Origin: Cellulophaga baltica
GTDB lineage: Bacteria; Bacteroidota; Bacteroidia; Flavobacteriales; Flavobacteriaceae
Length of the DNA stretch: 64,000 nt
Assembly: GCF_900102165.1 (NCBI RefSeq)
Contig: NZ_FNBD01000010.1
Coordinates: forward strand, 1-64,000
Reading direction: 5' to 3'
Every line of letters starts with the position of its first letter. Position 1 is the stretch's first letter. A model generated the notes under the pieces. It did no database searches. It saw only the letters and a program-made list of their open reading frames with translations, and was not told where the DNA came from. Positions 16,708 to 25,229 of this stretch are shown piece after piece. The position numbers and the translations under genes are program-made.

Positions 16708-17958
16708 ATGACTTATAATATTTCAATTTATCATGAGACAAGACGAATTAAAGAGAATGATAAATATTCAGTTAAAATAAGAGTATATAATAAGCATGAA
16801 AATATTAAAAAAGTCAGATACTTCACTACAGGAATAGACTTAACAAAAAAAGAGTTTGATACTATTTGGTTAAATCCAGAGAATAAAAAATTAAGAGGAT
16901 CGAATAAAGAAATAGAATTAAAACTAAAAGCAATTGAAAAAAGAGCTAATGATGAAGCTAGAGCAATGTCTGTTTTTGATTTTTCTAAATTTGAATCGAA
17001 GTTATTTCGAAAGTCTTCCGATAAAAATAATATAAAATATCATTTTAATTCAGCCATTGGTAAACATACTAGTAATAGTAAAATAGGTACAGCTGAAAGT
17101 TATAGGTACACTCTTAGCTCTTTAGCAAATTTTACTGAATATAAAAAGAAAGGTAGTATTGAGAGATTATCCTTTAATGATATTACGGTAGATTGGCTTA
17201 AAGAGTATGAGAAGTATATGATTGTTAATAATAAAAGCTATACTACTGTAGGAATTTACACGAGAACTTTAAGAGTAATTTTTAATAACGCAATTGAAGA
17301 GAATGACATAAGTGTAGATGTATATCCATTTGGGAAAAACAAATACAAAATACCACGGACTAGAAAGGTTAAAAAGGCTTTAAATGCCATCCAGTTAAAA
17401 ACCTTGTTCGAAGCTAAAGCCAGTAACGAAAATGAACAACAAGCTAAAGATTTTTGGTTTTTCAGCTATGCCTCTAATGGCATGAACCTAAAAGATATTG
17501 CTTTACTAAGGTATTCAGATTTTGACAATGATAAATTCACTTATTATAGGGCAAAGACTTTTGATAAGTCATCTGAAAAAACTGAAATTACTATTTATTT
17601 AACCGACTTTACGAGTAGTATAATAGAGAAATATGGTAATAAGAAGAAAGATGGTTTTGTATTCAAAATTGTGTCGATGTCAGAAGACAGCGAAACTCAA
17701 TACAAAAAGATAAAGAATTTCAACCGCTACATAAACGATCATATTAAAAGAATAGCGAAAGCTAACGATTTACCTTCGGATTGTAGTTTTTACTGGGCAC
17801 GACACTCTTTTGCAACTAATTCTATTAGAAAAGGAGCAACAATGGAATTTATTAGCGAAGCATTAAACCATAGTGATCTTAATGTTACGAAAAATTATTT
17901 TGCTGGCTTTGAAGATGTAGCAAAAAAAGAATTTGCCAATTCTTTACTTGATTTTTAA
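16708..17958 (+). CDS. Tyrosine recombinase, integrase of the mobile element
   Basis: A 416-residue integrase starting at ATG 16708 (MTYNISIYHETRRIKEND); a GTG 36 bases upstream falls inside the 24-bp repeat and is less likely. An N-terminal arm-binding part (DKYSVKIRVYNKHENIKK) is followed by a SAM-like core-binding domain (about 115-215) and the catalytic domain. The catalytic box is YWARHSFATN, then LNHSDLNVTKNYFAGF with the His and nucleophilic Tyr. The first Arg motif is degenerate (NGMNLKDIALL), as often in Bacteroidota integrases. It is placed directly inside attL, as expected for the enzyme that inserts the element into tRNA-Arg. Confidence 0.9.
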   Translation: MTYNISIYHETRRIKENDKYSVKIRVYNKHENIKKVRYFTTGIDLTKKEFDTIWLNPENKKLRGSNKEIELKLKAIEKRANDEARAMSVFDFSKFESKLFRKSSDKNNIKYHFNSAIGKHTSNSKIGTAESYRYTLSSLANFTEYKKKGSIERLSFNDITVDWLKEYEKYMIVNNKSYTTVGIYTRTLRVIFNNAIEENDISVDVYPFGKNKYKIPRTRKVKKALNAIQLKTLFEAKASNENEQQAKDFWFFSYASNGMNLKDIALLRYSDFDNDKFTYYRAKTFDKSSEKTEITIYLTDFTSSIIEKYGNKKKDGFVFKIVSMSEDSETQYKKIKNFNRYINDHIKRIAKANDLPSDCSFYWARHSFATNSIRKGATMEFISEALNHSDLNVTKNYFAGFEDVAKKEFANSLLDF

Positions 17959-17990
17959 ATAAAAAAACAAAATAAGTTAATATTTAGAAA

Positions 17991-19139
17991 ATGAAAGAAG
18001 TACTTATAAACGATTTTCTTTTAACCGTTTTTAAAACATCTAAAGGGACTTATATATTTGACGATTGGGGAGGAGCTGAAGATATAGTATGTGGAGCGTT
18101 AAATCATACACATCTTTTACAAAAATCTATAGTTGATATCATTATTACTGATTATTATGTTGAGGGGACAATTTCATTAATAACACCTAAACAGTTTTTT
18201 GATCTTCCCAAAGATTATCGTCCATTTATATTTAGCCATAATCTAGCCCCCTTTCCCTATATTATTTCTGGAGCTCCCCATAGTAGGTATAATTTGATAA
18301 AAAAAATAGAATCCCTAATAAAGCCTGACCATGAAATATATTTATATGGAAATAAAAATTTGTTAACGTTTCATGATTTAAAACCTTATTTTGATGAATA
18401 TGCTGTTGGTTTTAAGGATGGTTTTAAGGATTTTATAGCAGACCAAATAGAACCTTATTTATTAAAATTAGAAAACGACAATAGGATAGAATTTGCTAAT
18501 AGAGTTTTCAAATTTATAACTAACGATTTATCAGAAAAACCAAGAGCAACTAGTAAGACAGGTTTTGATTTTGCCCCCCATAATAAAGGAGTAGAAATTG
18601 GAAATATTTATCAAGATGGTTTATTAGAAGGGTATTTATATAGAGCATGGAGTATTATATTTTCAGAAAATGAATTATTTCTACCGATATTTAAAAAGTA
18701 TAGAGACGGTACTGAAAAACTTAAAGTCCTAGAAAAAGATATTATTTTAAAAAAGGATAATAATCTTATTCCAAGGTTGAAAATAGAATATGTATATGAA
18801 TTTTTTAGCGTATTAACTAAACCTAATACGAATGGAGATCCTTATTTAAGCGAACAAAAGTTATTAACTTTTATTGAATCTACTTTTGTAAATGATCAGC
18901 CAATACAACAATCCTTTGATGTTTCTTTAACCAAAGAAAAAAAGAATATAAGAACCGTGTTTAAAAAGTTTCAAGATAATTGCTATCAATATGAGAAAAA
19001 TCAAAAGCATTTAAAGCAAAAGTATTTTGATATAATGTTTAAAGGATTCAAAGGGTTTTCTAAAGACCAAGATTATAAAAAATGGTGTGAGACTAGTCCT
19101 AAAATAAAAACTATTGATAAACCAAGGGAGCGCTTATAA
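17991..19139 (+). CDS. Hypothetical protein next to the integrase
   Basis: A 382-residue soluble protein starting 33 bases after the integrase stop, probably co-transcribed. No membrane segment, signal or catalytic motif was recognised. The N-terminal half is mixed alpha/beta (FLLTVFKTSKGTYIFDDWGG). The C-terminal third is Lys-rich and helical (LTKEKKNIRTVFKKFQDN, KHLKQKYFDIMFKGFKG), which could bind nucleic acid. Its position suggests an element-maintenance or excision role, but nothing in the sequence proves it. Confidence 0.6.
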   Translation: MKEVLINDFLLTVFKTSKGTYIFDDWGGAEDIVCGALNHTHLLQKSIVDIIITDYYVEGTISLITPKQFFDLPKDYRPFIFSHNLAPFPYIISGAPHSRYNLIKKIESLIKPDHEIYLYGNKNLLTFHDLKPYFDEYAVGFKDGFKDFIADQIEPYLLKLENDNRIEFANRVFKFITNDLSEKPRATSKTGFDFAPHNKGVEIGNIYQDGLLEGYLYRAWSIIFSENELFLPIFKKYRDGTEKLKVLEKDIILKKDNNLIPRLKIEYVYEFFSVLTKPNTNGDPYLSEQKLLTFIESTFVNDQPIQQSFDVSLTKEKKNIRTVFKKFQDNCYQYEKNQKHLKQKYFDIMFKGFKGFSKDQDYKKWCETSPKIKTIDKPRERL

Positions 19140-19174
19140 TTATTATGGCCTAAAATATTATTTTATTTAGAACA

Positions 19175-19485
19175 ACATCCAATACACTTACTACAAAAAA
19201 AAATAACAGATGTTTGGAGATACCAACACTAATAGGTAATCTGAAAATAATTGTTTGTTTTAGAGCTACATTTAATACACTTACTACACTAGAAAGGCAT
19301 AAGACATATATTTAGAGTTACCAAGAATTAATGAGTAATCTAAAATAATTGTTTGTTTTAGAACTACATTTAATACACTTACTGCACAAAAAAAACATAA
19401 AACACATGTTTGATGACACTAATTACTAATTGATACTCTAAAAATAACTATTTGTTTTAAAATTACATCCAATGGACTTACAACA
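19175..19485 (+). repeat. Four degenerate tandem repeats of about 98 bp
   Basis: The core ACATTTAATACACTTACTACA occurs in four variants ending at 19195, 19288, 19386 and 19485, so the period is 93, 98 and 99 bases. Copies two to four are preceded by AAAATAATTGTTTGTTTTA-like sequence. A fifth copy lies inverted at 41267-41311 near the other end of the element. It is not a CRISPR array: the conserved part is too long-spaced and the between-core sequence is itself repeated. It may be a binding region for excision, replication or partition proteins. Confidence 0.7.
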
Positions 19486-19532
19486 GTAAAAAGGCAATAG
19501 ACATATATTTAGAGACACTAATAACCAAAGCT

Positions 19533-19624
19533 AAAAGGGTAAAAACGAGGAGAAAAAGGTAAATTTAGGTTTTAAGAGGGTAAAAAGGGACGTCAAGGGG
19601 TAATCAATTTACAAAAAGGTATCA
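19533..19624 (+). repeat. Cluster of GGTA boxes, iteron-like
   Basis: Five short direct repeats around RGGTAAW/GGTAT (AAAGGGTAAAAA, AAAAGGTAAATT, GAGGGTAAAAAG, AAGGGGTAATC, AAAAGGTATC) occur in 92 bases, just upstream of the HTH-primase genes. The layout resembles initiator-binding iterons. This is a pattern observation with no proof of function. Confidence 0.4.
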
Positions 19625-19663
19625 AACCTATAACATTGCAGTAAACATAATCACAAAACTGCT

Positions 19664-20005
19664 ATGGAAGTACCATCATTCACACAAACGCAACTAGATG
19701 TTGCGGAGATTAAAAATGGCTATTTAAAAATTTTAGACCAGCTACAGCAAAAAATTAAAACATCTACTGATGATAAAGACCCAAAGAGCATTGACGACAT
19801 TGCAAAGCTAACTGGATACACAAAAAAGACCCTTTACGGTTATTGTCAAAAAAACACCATTCCGCACTATAAGAAAAACGGTAGACTTTTCTTTTTCAAA
19901 TCAGAGATAGTAGCCTGGATTCAACAAGGTAAACAAAAGACGATCAACGAAATAGAATCTGAAAATGATGAATTTTTTGATGCTAAAAATAAAAGGTTGA
20001 AGTAA
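19664..20005 (+). CDS. Helix-turn-helix protein, excisionase/MerR-like
   Basis: A 113-residue protein. Residues about 45-90 form a winged helix-turn-helix of the excisionase type (IDDIAKLTGYTKKTLYGYCQ, then IPHYKKNGRLFFFKSEIVAW). Proteins of this type in Bacteroidota elements act as excision or replication-control factors. It lies right after the repeat region and is coupled to the next small ORF by a one-base TAATG overlap, making it the first gene of the replication-mobilization operon. The fold is clear; whether it drives excision is inferred. Confidence 0.8.
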   Translation: MEVPSFTQTQLDVAEIKNGYLKILDQLQQKIKTSTDDKDPKSIDDIAKLTGYTKKTLYGYCQKNTIPHYKKNGRLFFFKSEIVAWIQQGKQKTINEIESENDEFFDAKNKRLK

Positions 20006-20181
20006 TGAGAGAGCATTCCAACAACCTTAGTAAAATTCAAACGCAAAATAATAAATCAGAATCAAAAACTAAAATAACATACGGCTATTTCTTGAAATAC
20101 TTGTATAGTCAACCTTTAAAGGTAAGTTATAGATACAAAATTTTGAGGCTCACTATTTTCCCATCTATGCTATATATATGA
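20005..20181 (+). CDS. Small 58-residue protein coupled to the HTH and primase genes
   Basis: The ATG overlaps the HTH gene stop (TAATG) and the TGA overlaps the primase start (ATGA), so the ORF fits exactly between two genes. The peptide is polar at first (MREHSNNLSKIQTQNNK) and aromatic and basic later (YGYFLKYLYSQPLKVSYRYK). No family is recognised. The precise double overlap argues for real translation, at least as a coupling peptide. Confidence 0.5.
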   Translation: MREHSNNLSKIQTQNNKSESKTKITYGYFLKYLYSQPLKVSYRYKILRLTIFPSMLYI

Positions 20182-21656
20182 GAGCTCATATATCTAATAT
20201 TGGTAATGAAAAAATATCAAAAGTAAATGGGACTACTTTAAATTTAGTAACTGACTTTTCTCAAGAAAAGAAGAAAGACCAAGTTAATGATATTTTAGAG
20301 AAAATAGTTAAACGTATTGAACGAGTTAATTTTCGAGAATATTGTAAACTCAAAGAAGCTGAGGGTAAACTTCAACGGAAACATTTCTTGGTTTCTTGTA
20401 TAGAGATATTGCTTAAATCGGTAGAGGATAACAGCTATAGTCTGTGTCGTAAAAATAATTCTATTTATCTATATAATTCCGAGTATTGGGAGATTTTAAG
20501 TGAGAGTAACTGTAAAGATTTTTTAGGAGATGTAGCCTTAAAAATGGGCGTTTATAAATTTGATGCTAAATACCACCTTTTCAAGGATGATTTATATAAA
20601 CAATTTCTATCGTATGCTAGGCTAAAAGAAGCTAAGAGTAAGAGCCGTACTACTGTTATCAATTTGAATAATGGGACTTTTGAAATTACTTCTAGAAAAC
20701 AAATTTTAAGGCCATTTGATAAGTTAGATTTTTTAACCTATCAGTTACCATTCGATTATAATAAAGAATCAGAAGCACCACAATTTAAAAAGTTTTTAGA
20801 TGAAGTGCTTCCAGAGTTAGAACTGCAAAATATTTTAGCAGAATATATAGGGTACATTTTTATAAAAAATAGCGTTTTAAAACTTGAAAAAGTTATGCTT
20901 TTATTTGGTGAAGGAGCCAATGGGAAAAGTGTTTTTTTTGAAATACTTATGGCTTTGTTAGGTAGTCAGAACGTTACTAACTACTCCTTAAATAGATTAA
21001 CTGATGATCAAGGGAATTCAAGAGCTCAATTAGGAGATAAGCTACTTAACTATTCAAGTGAGATTAATGGAAAGCTTGAAAGTAGTATTTTCAAACAGTT
21101 GGTATCGGGAGAACCAGTGGAAGCTAGATTACTTTATAAAGATATTCAAATCATTACAGACTATGCAAGGTTTATGTTTAACTGTAATGAGTTACCTCGA
21201 GAAGTTGAAAACACCAATGCCTTTTTTCGAAGGTTTATAATTATTCCATTTAGAATCACTATTGCTTCCGAAAATCAAGACAAAGAGCTTTCTAGAAAAA
21301 TTATAAATAATGAACTATCAGGAGTGTTCAACTGGGTATTAAATGGTTTGACTCAGTTACTAAGCAATAAAGATTTCAGTTCTAGCAAAATAGTAGAAAA
21401 TGAAGTCTTGCATTATCAAAAAGAAAGTGATAGTGTATTAATGTTTTTAGAGGATGAAGAATATCAAATTTCTTTTGATAAGACCAGACCGCTTAAGGAA
21501 GTTTATTTTGAATATGAAAGCTACTGTAAAATGAATCATTATGGTATTTGTTCTAGTCGTAAATTTTCAAGTAGATTAAAGAAAAACGGATATAGACTGG
21601 GTGAAAGAAAAAGCTACGGATACCCTCTTTTTATCGAACACAAAGCTTCTACCTAA
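20178..21656 (+). CDS. Phage/plasmid-type primase-helicase (P4/D5 family)
   Basis: A 492-residue replication protein. The central part is a D5-like, SF3-type helicase: Walker A LLFGEGANGKSVFFE near residue 242, followed by ARFMFNCNELPREVENT and FFRRFIIIPF, the usual motif B-C region with the sensor Asn. The N-terminal 190 residues correspond to the D5_N region. Such proteins unwind the origin of phage- and plasmid-like elements. Together with the Toprim protein downstream and the iteron-like boxes upstream it suggests the excised element can replicate. It starts at an ATGA overlap with the small ORF before it. Confidence 0.85.
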   Translation: MRAHISNIGNEKISKVNGTTLNLVTDFSQEKKKDQVNDILEKIVKRIERVNFREYCKLKEAEGKLQRKHFLVSCIEILLKSVEDNSYSLCRKNNSIYLYNSEYWEILSESNCKDFLGDVALKMGVYKFDAKYHLFKDDLYKQFLSYARLKEAKSKSRTTVINLNNGTFEITSRKQILRPFDKLDFLTYQLPFDYNKESEAPQFKKFLDEVLPELELQNILAEYIGYIFIKNSVLKLEKVMLLFGEGANGKSVFFEILMALLGSQNVTNYSLNRLTDDQGNSRAQLGDKLLNYSSEINGKLESSIFKQLVSGEPVEARLLYKDIQIITDYARFMFNCNELPREVENTNAFFRRFIIIPFRITIASENQDKELSRKIINNELSGVFNWVLNGLTQLLSNKDFSSSKIVENEVLHYQKESDSVLMFLEDEEYQISFDKTRPLKEVYFEYESYCKMNHYGICSSRKFSSRLKKNGYRLGERKSYGYPLFIEHKAST

Positions 21657-21667
21657 AAACAATAAAT

Positions 21668-22501
21668 ATGAACTATCAAATTGCAAAAAAAATAGACATC
21701 GTTTCTTACTTAAAGAAAATAGGCAAGGAACCTGAAAAAATAAGAGGAAATACTGCTTGGTTTCTTTCTATTTTACGAAACGAAACAACTGCCTCACTAA
21801 AAGTTGATATCAATAAAAATTTATGGTACGATTTCGGAGCCGGGATTGGAGGAACTATTATAGATCTGCTGATTCACTTACACAATTTTACAGCAAAGGA
21901 AGCATTAGATGTGCTCTCCAATGATACCTTTTTATTTCATCAGCAAGAAAGACCATTTAAAAAAGAAATCAAATATTCAATCAAAAAGGTGACTGACTTA
22001 GATAATGAAAAATTGTTAGCGTATCTCGATGAAAGAAAAATTAACCTTGATTTTGCTAGACGTTTTTGTTGTCAGGTTCATTACACTTTCGACAACAAGA
22101 AGGAATATTATGCAATTGGCTTCAAAAATGACCACGGTTCATATGAAGTGCGAAATGAATTCTTTAAAGGATGTTTAGGAAGGAAAGCGATCACTACTAT
22201 TATAAATAATTCTCAAATCGTTTCTCTATTTGAGTCCTGGTCAGATTTCTTATCCTATTTGACATTGAAAAAGAAAGTGCCAAATGAAAATTACATCATA
22301 CTCAATTCAACTTCTATGGTTAAGAATGCAGTTGAATTGGTAAAAGAAAATTCTAAAATAAGGGTATTCTTTGATAATGATGAAGCAGGTAATAAAGCTA
22401 CTAGTTTTCTATTAAACAGTATAAAAGGTAAAGTGATAGATTATAGAATTCACTATAAAAAATACAATGATTTAAACGAATTTTTATTAGCGCGGAGTTA
22501 A
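21668..22501 (+). CDS. Toprim/primase-like protein
   Basis: A 277-residue protein resembling element-encoded primases of Bacteroidota. The N-terminal 90 residues recall a CHC2 zinc-finger domain in layout (IDIVSYLKKIGKEPEKIRG, LWYDFGAGIGGTIIDLLI) but lack the zinc ligands. The C-terminal part is a Toprim domain with IVSLFESWSDFLSY supplying the acidic residue and RVFFDNDEAGNKA near residue 232 supplying the D-x-D. It should prime DNA synthesis with the preceding helicase. The gene follows it by 11 bases. Family confidence is good. Confidence 0.82.
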   Translation: MNYQIAKKIDIVSYLKKIGKEPEKIRGNTAWFLSILRNETTASLKVDINKNLWYDFGAGIGGTIIDLLIHLHNFTAKEALDVLSNDTFLFHQQERPFKKEIKYSIKKVTDLDNEKLLAYLDERKINLDFARRFCCQVHYTFDNKKEYYAIGFKNDHGSYEVRNEFFKGCLGRKAITTIINNSQIVSLFESWSDFLSYLTLKKKVPNENYIILNSTSMVKNAVELVKENSKIRVFFDNDEAGNKATSFLLNSIKGKVIDYRIHYKKYNDLNEFLLARS

Positions 22502-22515
22502 TCGGTCTGGTAGCT

Positions 22516-22585
22516 AGCCAGTCGTGGTTTTAATTCCTTTTTAGTGCCTACTTCGTGCACTAAAAAGAAATCAAACCGCCTGGCT
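22516..22585. other. Long imperfect hairpin, candidate origin of transfer
   Basis: AGCCAG at 22516 pairs with CTGGCT ending at 22585, and inside it TTTTTAGTGC pairs with GCACTAAAAA around a loop containing CTACTTCGT; the segments between pair partly. This 70-base structure fills the gap directly before mobC and the relaxase gene, the usual place of oriT in Bacteroidota mobilizable elements. It could also be a terminator for the primase operon, though it lacks a clean T-run. Confidence 0.5.
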
Positions 22586-22625
22586 TATTCATAATGAAAA
22601 ATTATTCATAAGAAAAAAAACAAAC

Positions 22626-22967
22626 ATGAAATCAAATTCAAATAACAAAGTAAAAGTGGTGTTCTATCTCAATTTAGACGACAAAGTCTTTATTCAAAAC
22701 CAATGTGATTTACTACAGATTAAACCATCATTCTTTATTAGAAATGCTGTGTTGGAAAAGCTTGATAAACCTGTATATGTAAATCCAATTCATAATCTAG
22801 AGACCAAAAAATATATGGCAGCATTGAACATTATAGGCAATAATTTGAATCAAATTGCTAAAAAGCTAAATTCAAATGCGCAGTTTTTAATTGCCGATCA
22901 ACAGATCGTTTTGCAAGAAATAAAGCGGATCAATACTCACATTGTAGAAATTAATTCAAAATTATAG
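22626..22967 (+). CDS. mobC: MobC-like relaxosome accessory protein
   Basis: A 113-residue protein. The first part is a ribbon-helix-helix-like segment (VKVVFYLNLDDKVFIQNQCD). The second has LNIIGNNLNQIAKKLNSNAQ, a form of the IGNNLNQIAK motif that marks MobC proteins. MobC binds oriT and helps the relaxase open the DNA. The gene sits 40 bases after the putative oriT hairpin and upstream of the relaxase, the standard order in mobilizable elements. Confidence is high. Confidence 0.85.
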   Translation: MKSNSNNKVKVVFYLNLDDKVFIQNQCDLLQIKPSFFIRNAVLEKLDKPVYVNPIHNLETKKYMAALNIIGNNLNQIAKKLNSNAQFLIADQQIVLQEIKRINTHIVEINSKL

Positions 22968-22976
22968 ATAAGCATT

Positions 22977-23591
22977 ATGGATCAAAACCCAACCCACGTA
23001 ATATTCAATCTAATGCAAAATGTGGTAGATAAATTAGATGCTCTATCTCAAGATTTGAATAATAATAAAGGTAATGAGCTAAATGATGTTATTACAAATA
23101 ACAGTAATGAAATAAAAGCCTATCTAAAGAAGTCCATAGATAATCAAGTGAGTCTTTCGAAGCAAAACCTAGCTATTGAAGTTAGAATTAATGAATCTAT
23201 TGAAAAAAATAAAACAATTCCCTCGATAAATAATTTTACTGAATACAATTTGTTTGGAAATAAATCACACTTTAAACCCTTCTCACTTATAATTATAGCA
23301 TTTGCTTTAGTAGTAATTTGGAGCTCTATAAAATATTTACCGACTTATTTAAATGAGAGCAGTTTGCTCTCAAAGGAAAAAGAAGATTATGAGCTCTTTT
23401 ACAATTATGTTTATTTAAATCAATTTAAAAGTTCTGAAACTATTACAGCTGCTAAAATTTTAAAGAAAATTCAAGATAAAGATACCTTGTTCTTTAGAGA
23501 ATATCGATCGCTTTTGAAAATGTATCAAAAGGAAATAAAAAAGCAGCAATTAAAAGAAGAACTAAATATCCTTGAGGATAATGATCGCTAA
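22977..23591 (+). CDS. Membrane-anchored hypothetical protein of the mobilization operon
   Basis: A 204-residue protein between mobC and the relaxase gene. The N-terminal 85 residues are helical and probably coiled coil (NLMQNVVDKLDALSQDLNNN). One membrane helix follows near 103-120 (PFSLIIIAFALVVIWSSIKY), then a basic helical tail (YQKEIKKQQLKEELNILE). Its end overlaps the relaxase start. Similar small membrane proteins occur between mobC and mobB-type genes in related elements and may anchor the relaxosome to a coupling protein. No family name is claimed. Confidence 0.65.
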   Translation: MDQNPTHVIFNLMQNVVDKLDALSQDLNNNKGNELNDVITNNSNEIKAYLKKSIDNQVSLSKQNLAIEVRINESIEKNKTIPSINNFTEYNLFGNKSHFKPFSLIIIAFALVVIWSSIKYLPTYLNESSLLSKEKEDYELFYNYVYLNQFKSSETITAAKILKKIQDKDTLFFREYRSLLKMYQKEIKKQQLKEELNILEDNDR

Positions 23592-24330
23592 ACTTCAATC
23601 TATAGCGTATTTTCAAAATGCACTTTCTTATTGTGAAAGGGGAGGAGAAATATTGACTTCAAACAATTGTCTAGGGAACAGTGCCGCTATCAGTCTACAG
23701 ATGGAAAGAAACAATTACCTAAATGACAAATGCTTAAAAAACTCTTTTCATATCAAGATTAGGATTGCCCCAGAAGACAAAGGAAAATTAAACACCAAAG
23801 ACTGGATTGATATTTCAAATAAATATGCCAGCAAAATTGGTTTTCAACAAAACCCTTATGCCGTTTATATACATCAAGAAGGTACTGATAAAGAGCACAT
23901 ACATATTGTTGCATCTCGTATTTTGGCGAATAATTTAGCGGTGAAAGATAATTTTACCCATTATAAGAATATGGATTTCTGTAGGGAAATTGAAAAGGAA
24001 TACAATTTGAGGCAAGTTATAAGAACCTTAGAAGTTATCAAAAATAAAGAACTTTTCATAAGGCAAGACCATCGAATACTGCCTTTAGAAGGAAAAATAA
24101 ATGCAGCTATTAAACAATCTGATTCTCTTGATGACTTTGTTTTTCATTTGGAAAATATTGGAGTTAAAGCAAAAATGGGGAGAGGAATTAGTTTTACAGA
24201 TGAACAAGGAGTTTACTTCAAAGGATCTGATATAAACAGAAAATACTCCTTGAAAGGAATTAAAGAACTGCTGTCGTACAAGCATCAAGAAAAAGAGATG
24301 TACAACCAGCATTCAAGAACTAAAATGTAA
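23581..24330 (+). CDS. Relaxase/mobilization nuclease
   Basis: A 249-residue relaxase starting at ATG 23581, which overlaps the end of the previous gene; a TTG 9 bases earlier is less likely. The N-terminal half fits the relaxase/mobilization nuclease domain: a catalytic-Tyr region around IAYFQNALSYCERGGE, and the metal-binding H-x-H in TDKEHIHIVASRI near residue 106. The length is short compared with many MobB-type relaxases, which often have a longer C-terminal part. It should nick oriT and pilot the single strand through a helper conjugation machine. It is followed after 3 bases by parA. Confidence 0.85.
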   Translation: MIAKLQSIAYFQNALSYCERGGEILTSNNCLGNSAAISLQMERNNYLNDKCLKNSFHIKIRIAPEDKGKLNTKDWIDISNKYASKIGFQQNPYAVYIHQEGTDKEHIHIVASRILANNLAVKDNFTHYKNMDFCREIEKEYNLRQVIRTLEVIKNKELFIRQDHRILPLEGKINAAIKQSDSLDDFVFHLENIGVKAKMGRGISFTDEQGVYFKGSDINRKYSLKGIKELLSYKHQEKEMYNQHSRTKM

Positions 24331-24333
24331 ACC

Positions 24334-24924
24334 ATGCCAAAAATAATACTTATGACACATCAAAAGGGAGGAGTAGGGAAAAGCACCCTTACTTTCAATC
24401 TTGCTCAAAATATTTCTAATGGATCGAAAGTAGCTGTTTTAGATTTTGATTTACAAGGTAGTTTGAGCCAACTAAAAGAATTGGTAACCGATTTTGAAAT
24501 TATTCCATATGTTGGAGAAATAGATAAAATTTCAGAGTTGCAATATGATTTTATATTTATTGATACCCCTCCCTATTTATCTAACCAATTATCCAAATTA
24601 ATTGCTTTAGCAGATTTAATTATTGTTCCAACCAAAGCAGGGATTTTGGATTTATTGGCAATAAAAAATACACTTGAAATAATTGAATTAGCAAATAGAA
24701 CAGCTGACACATTGATTGTTTTTAACATGATCAAAGCTAATACTACATTGACCTTAGATATTTTGATCGGGTTAAAAGAATATAATGTGAAAATAGCCAG
24801 CACACATATTAGCGATTTAGTTTCTTATACCAGATCCGTTCTTTTAAATGGAGTAATTAAGCATCAAAAAGCACAAAGGCAAATAGATCATCTCACAGAA
24901 GAACTTTTATTGAAATTTATATAA
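24334..24924 (+). CDS. ParA-family partition ATPase
   Basis: A 196-residue ParA/MinD-type ATPase. The deviant Walker A motif HQKGGVGKSTLTFNLA lies at residues 9-24, followed by VAVLDFDLQGSL and FIFIDTPPYLS (Walker B region). Small ParAs of this type stabilise plasmids and excised integrative elements, or take part in mobilization. It lies in the mobilization operon and is followed by a 74-residue ribbon-helix-helix protein that may be its DNA-binding partner. Confidence is high for family, moderate for role. Confidence 0.88.
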   Translation: MPKIILMTHQKGGVGKSTLTFNLAQNISNGSKVAVLDFDLQGSLSQLKELVTDFEIIPYVGEIDKISELQYDFIFIDTPPYLSNQLSKLIALADLIIVPTKAGILDLLAIKNTLEIIELANRTADTLIVFNMIKANTTLTLDILIGLKEYNVKIASTHISDLVSYTRSVLLNGVIKHQKAQRQIDHLTEELLLKFI

Positions 24925-24974
24925 TTGTAGAATGCTGTAGTTCTATAAATCTATAAAAATACAAATCTATCATT

Positions 24975-25199
24975 ATGGAAAAACAAAAAATCAATGAGCT
25001 CATCAATAAGGCTAAATCTAGTAATCAACAAAAAACAATTCAAAAGATTGTCCCTGTTACCACAAAAAAGATAGAGGAAGTTCAGTTCTCATTTTATTTA
25101 GAGAAAGTTCTACTTAAAAAAATAAAATTAAAAGCGTTGCAAGAGGACACGAGTATGAAGCAAATTGTAAATGATGCTATCAAAGATTCCCTCAAATAA
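24975..25199 (+). CDS. Small ribbon-helix-helix protein, possible ParA partner
   Basis: A 74-residue basic protein. The C-terminal half (FSFYLEKVLLKKIKLKALQE followed by TSMKQIVNDAIKDSL) has the strand-helix-helix pattern of CopG/ParB-type ribbon-helix-helix proteins. It lies 50 bases after parA, behind an AT-rich spacer with repeated CTATAAATCTAT-like blocks that could be its binding site. It is probably the centromere-binding partner of ParA; this rests on size, fold pattern and position. Confidence 0.6.
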   Translation: MEKQKINELINKAKSSNQQKTIQKIVPVTTKKIEEVQFSFYLEKVLLKKIKLKALQEDTSMKQIVNDAIKDSLK

Positions 25200-25229
25200 T
25201 TTAAAATTATTAAATAATAAAATTAGATC

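Noticed and set aside
19175-19485. Possible CRISPR array
   Set aside because: The repeated units are about 98 bases, degenerate, and the sequence between cores is itself repeated; there are no unique spacers and no cas genes.
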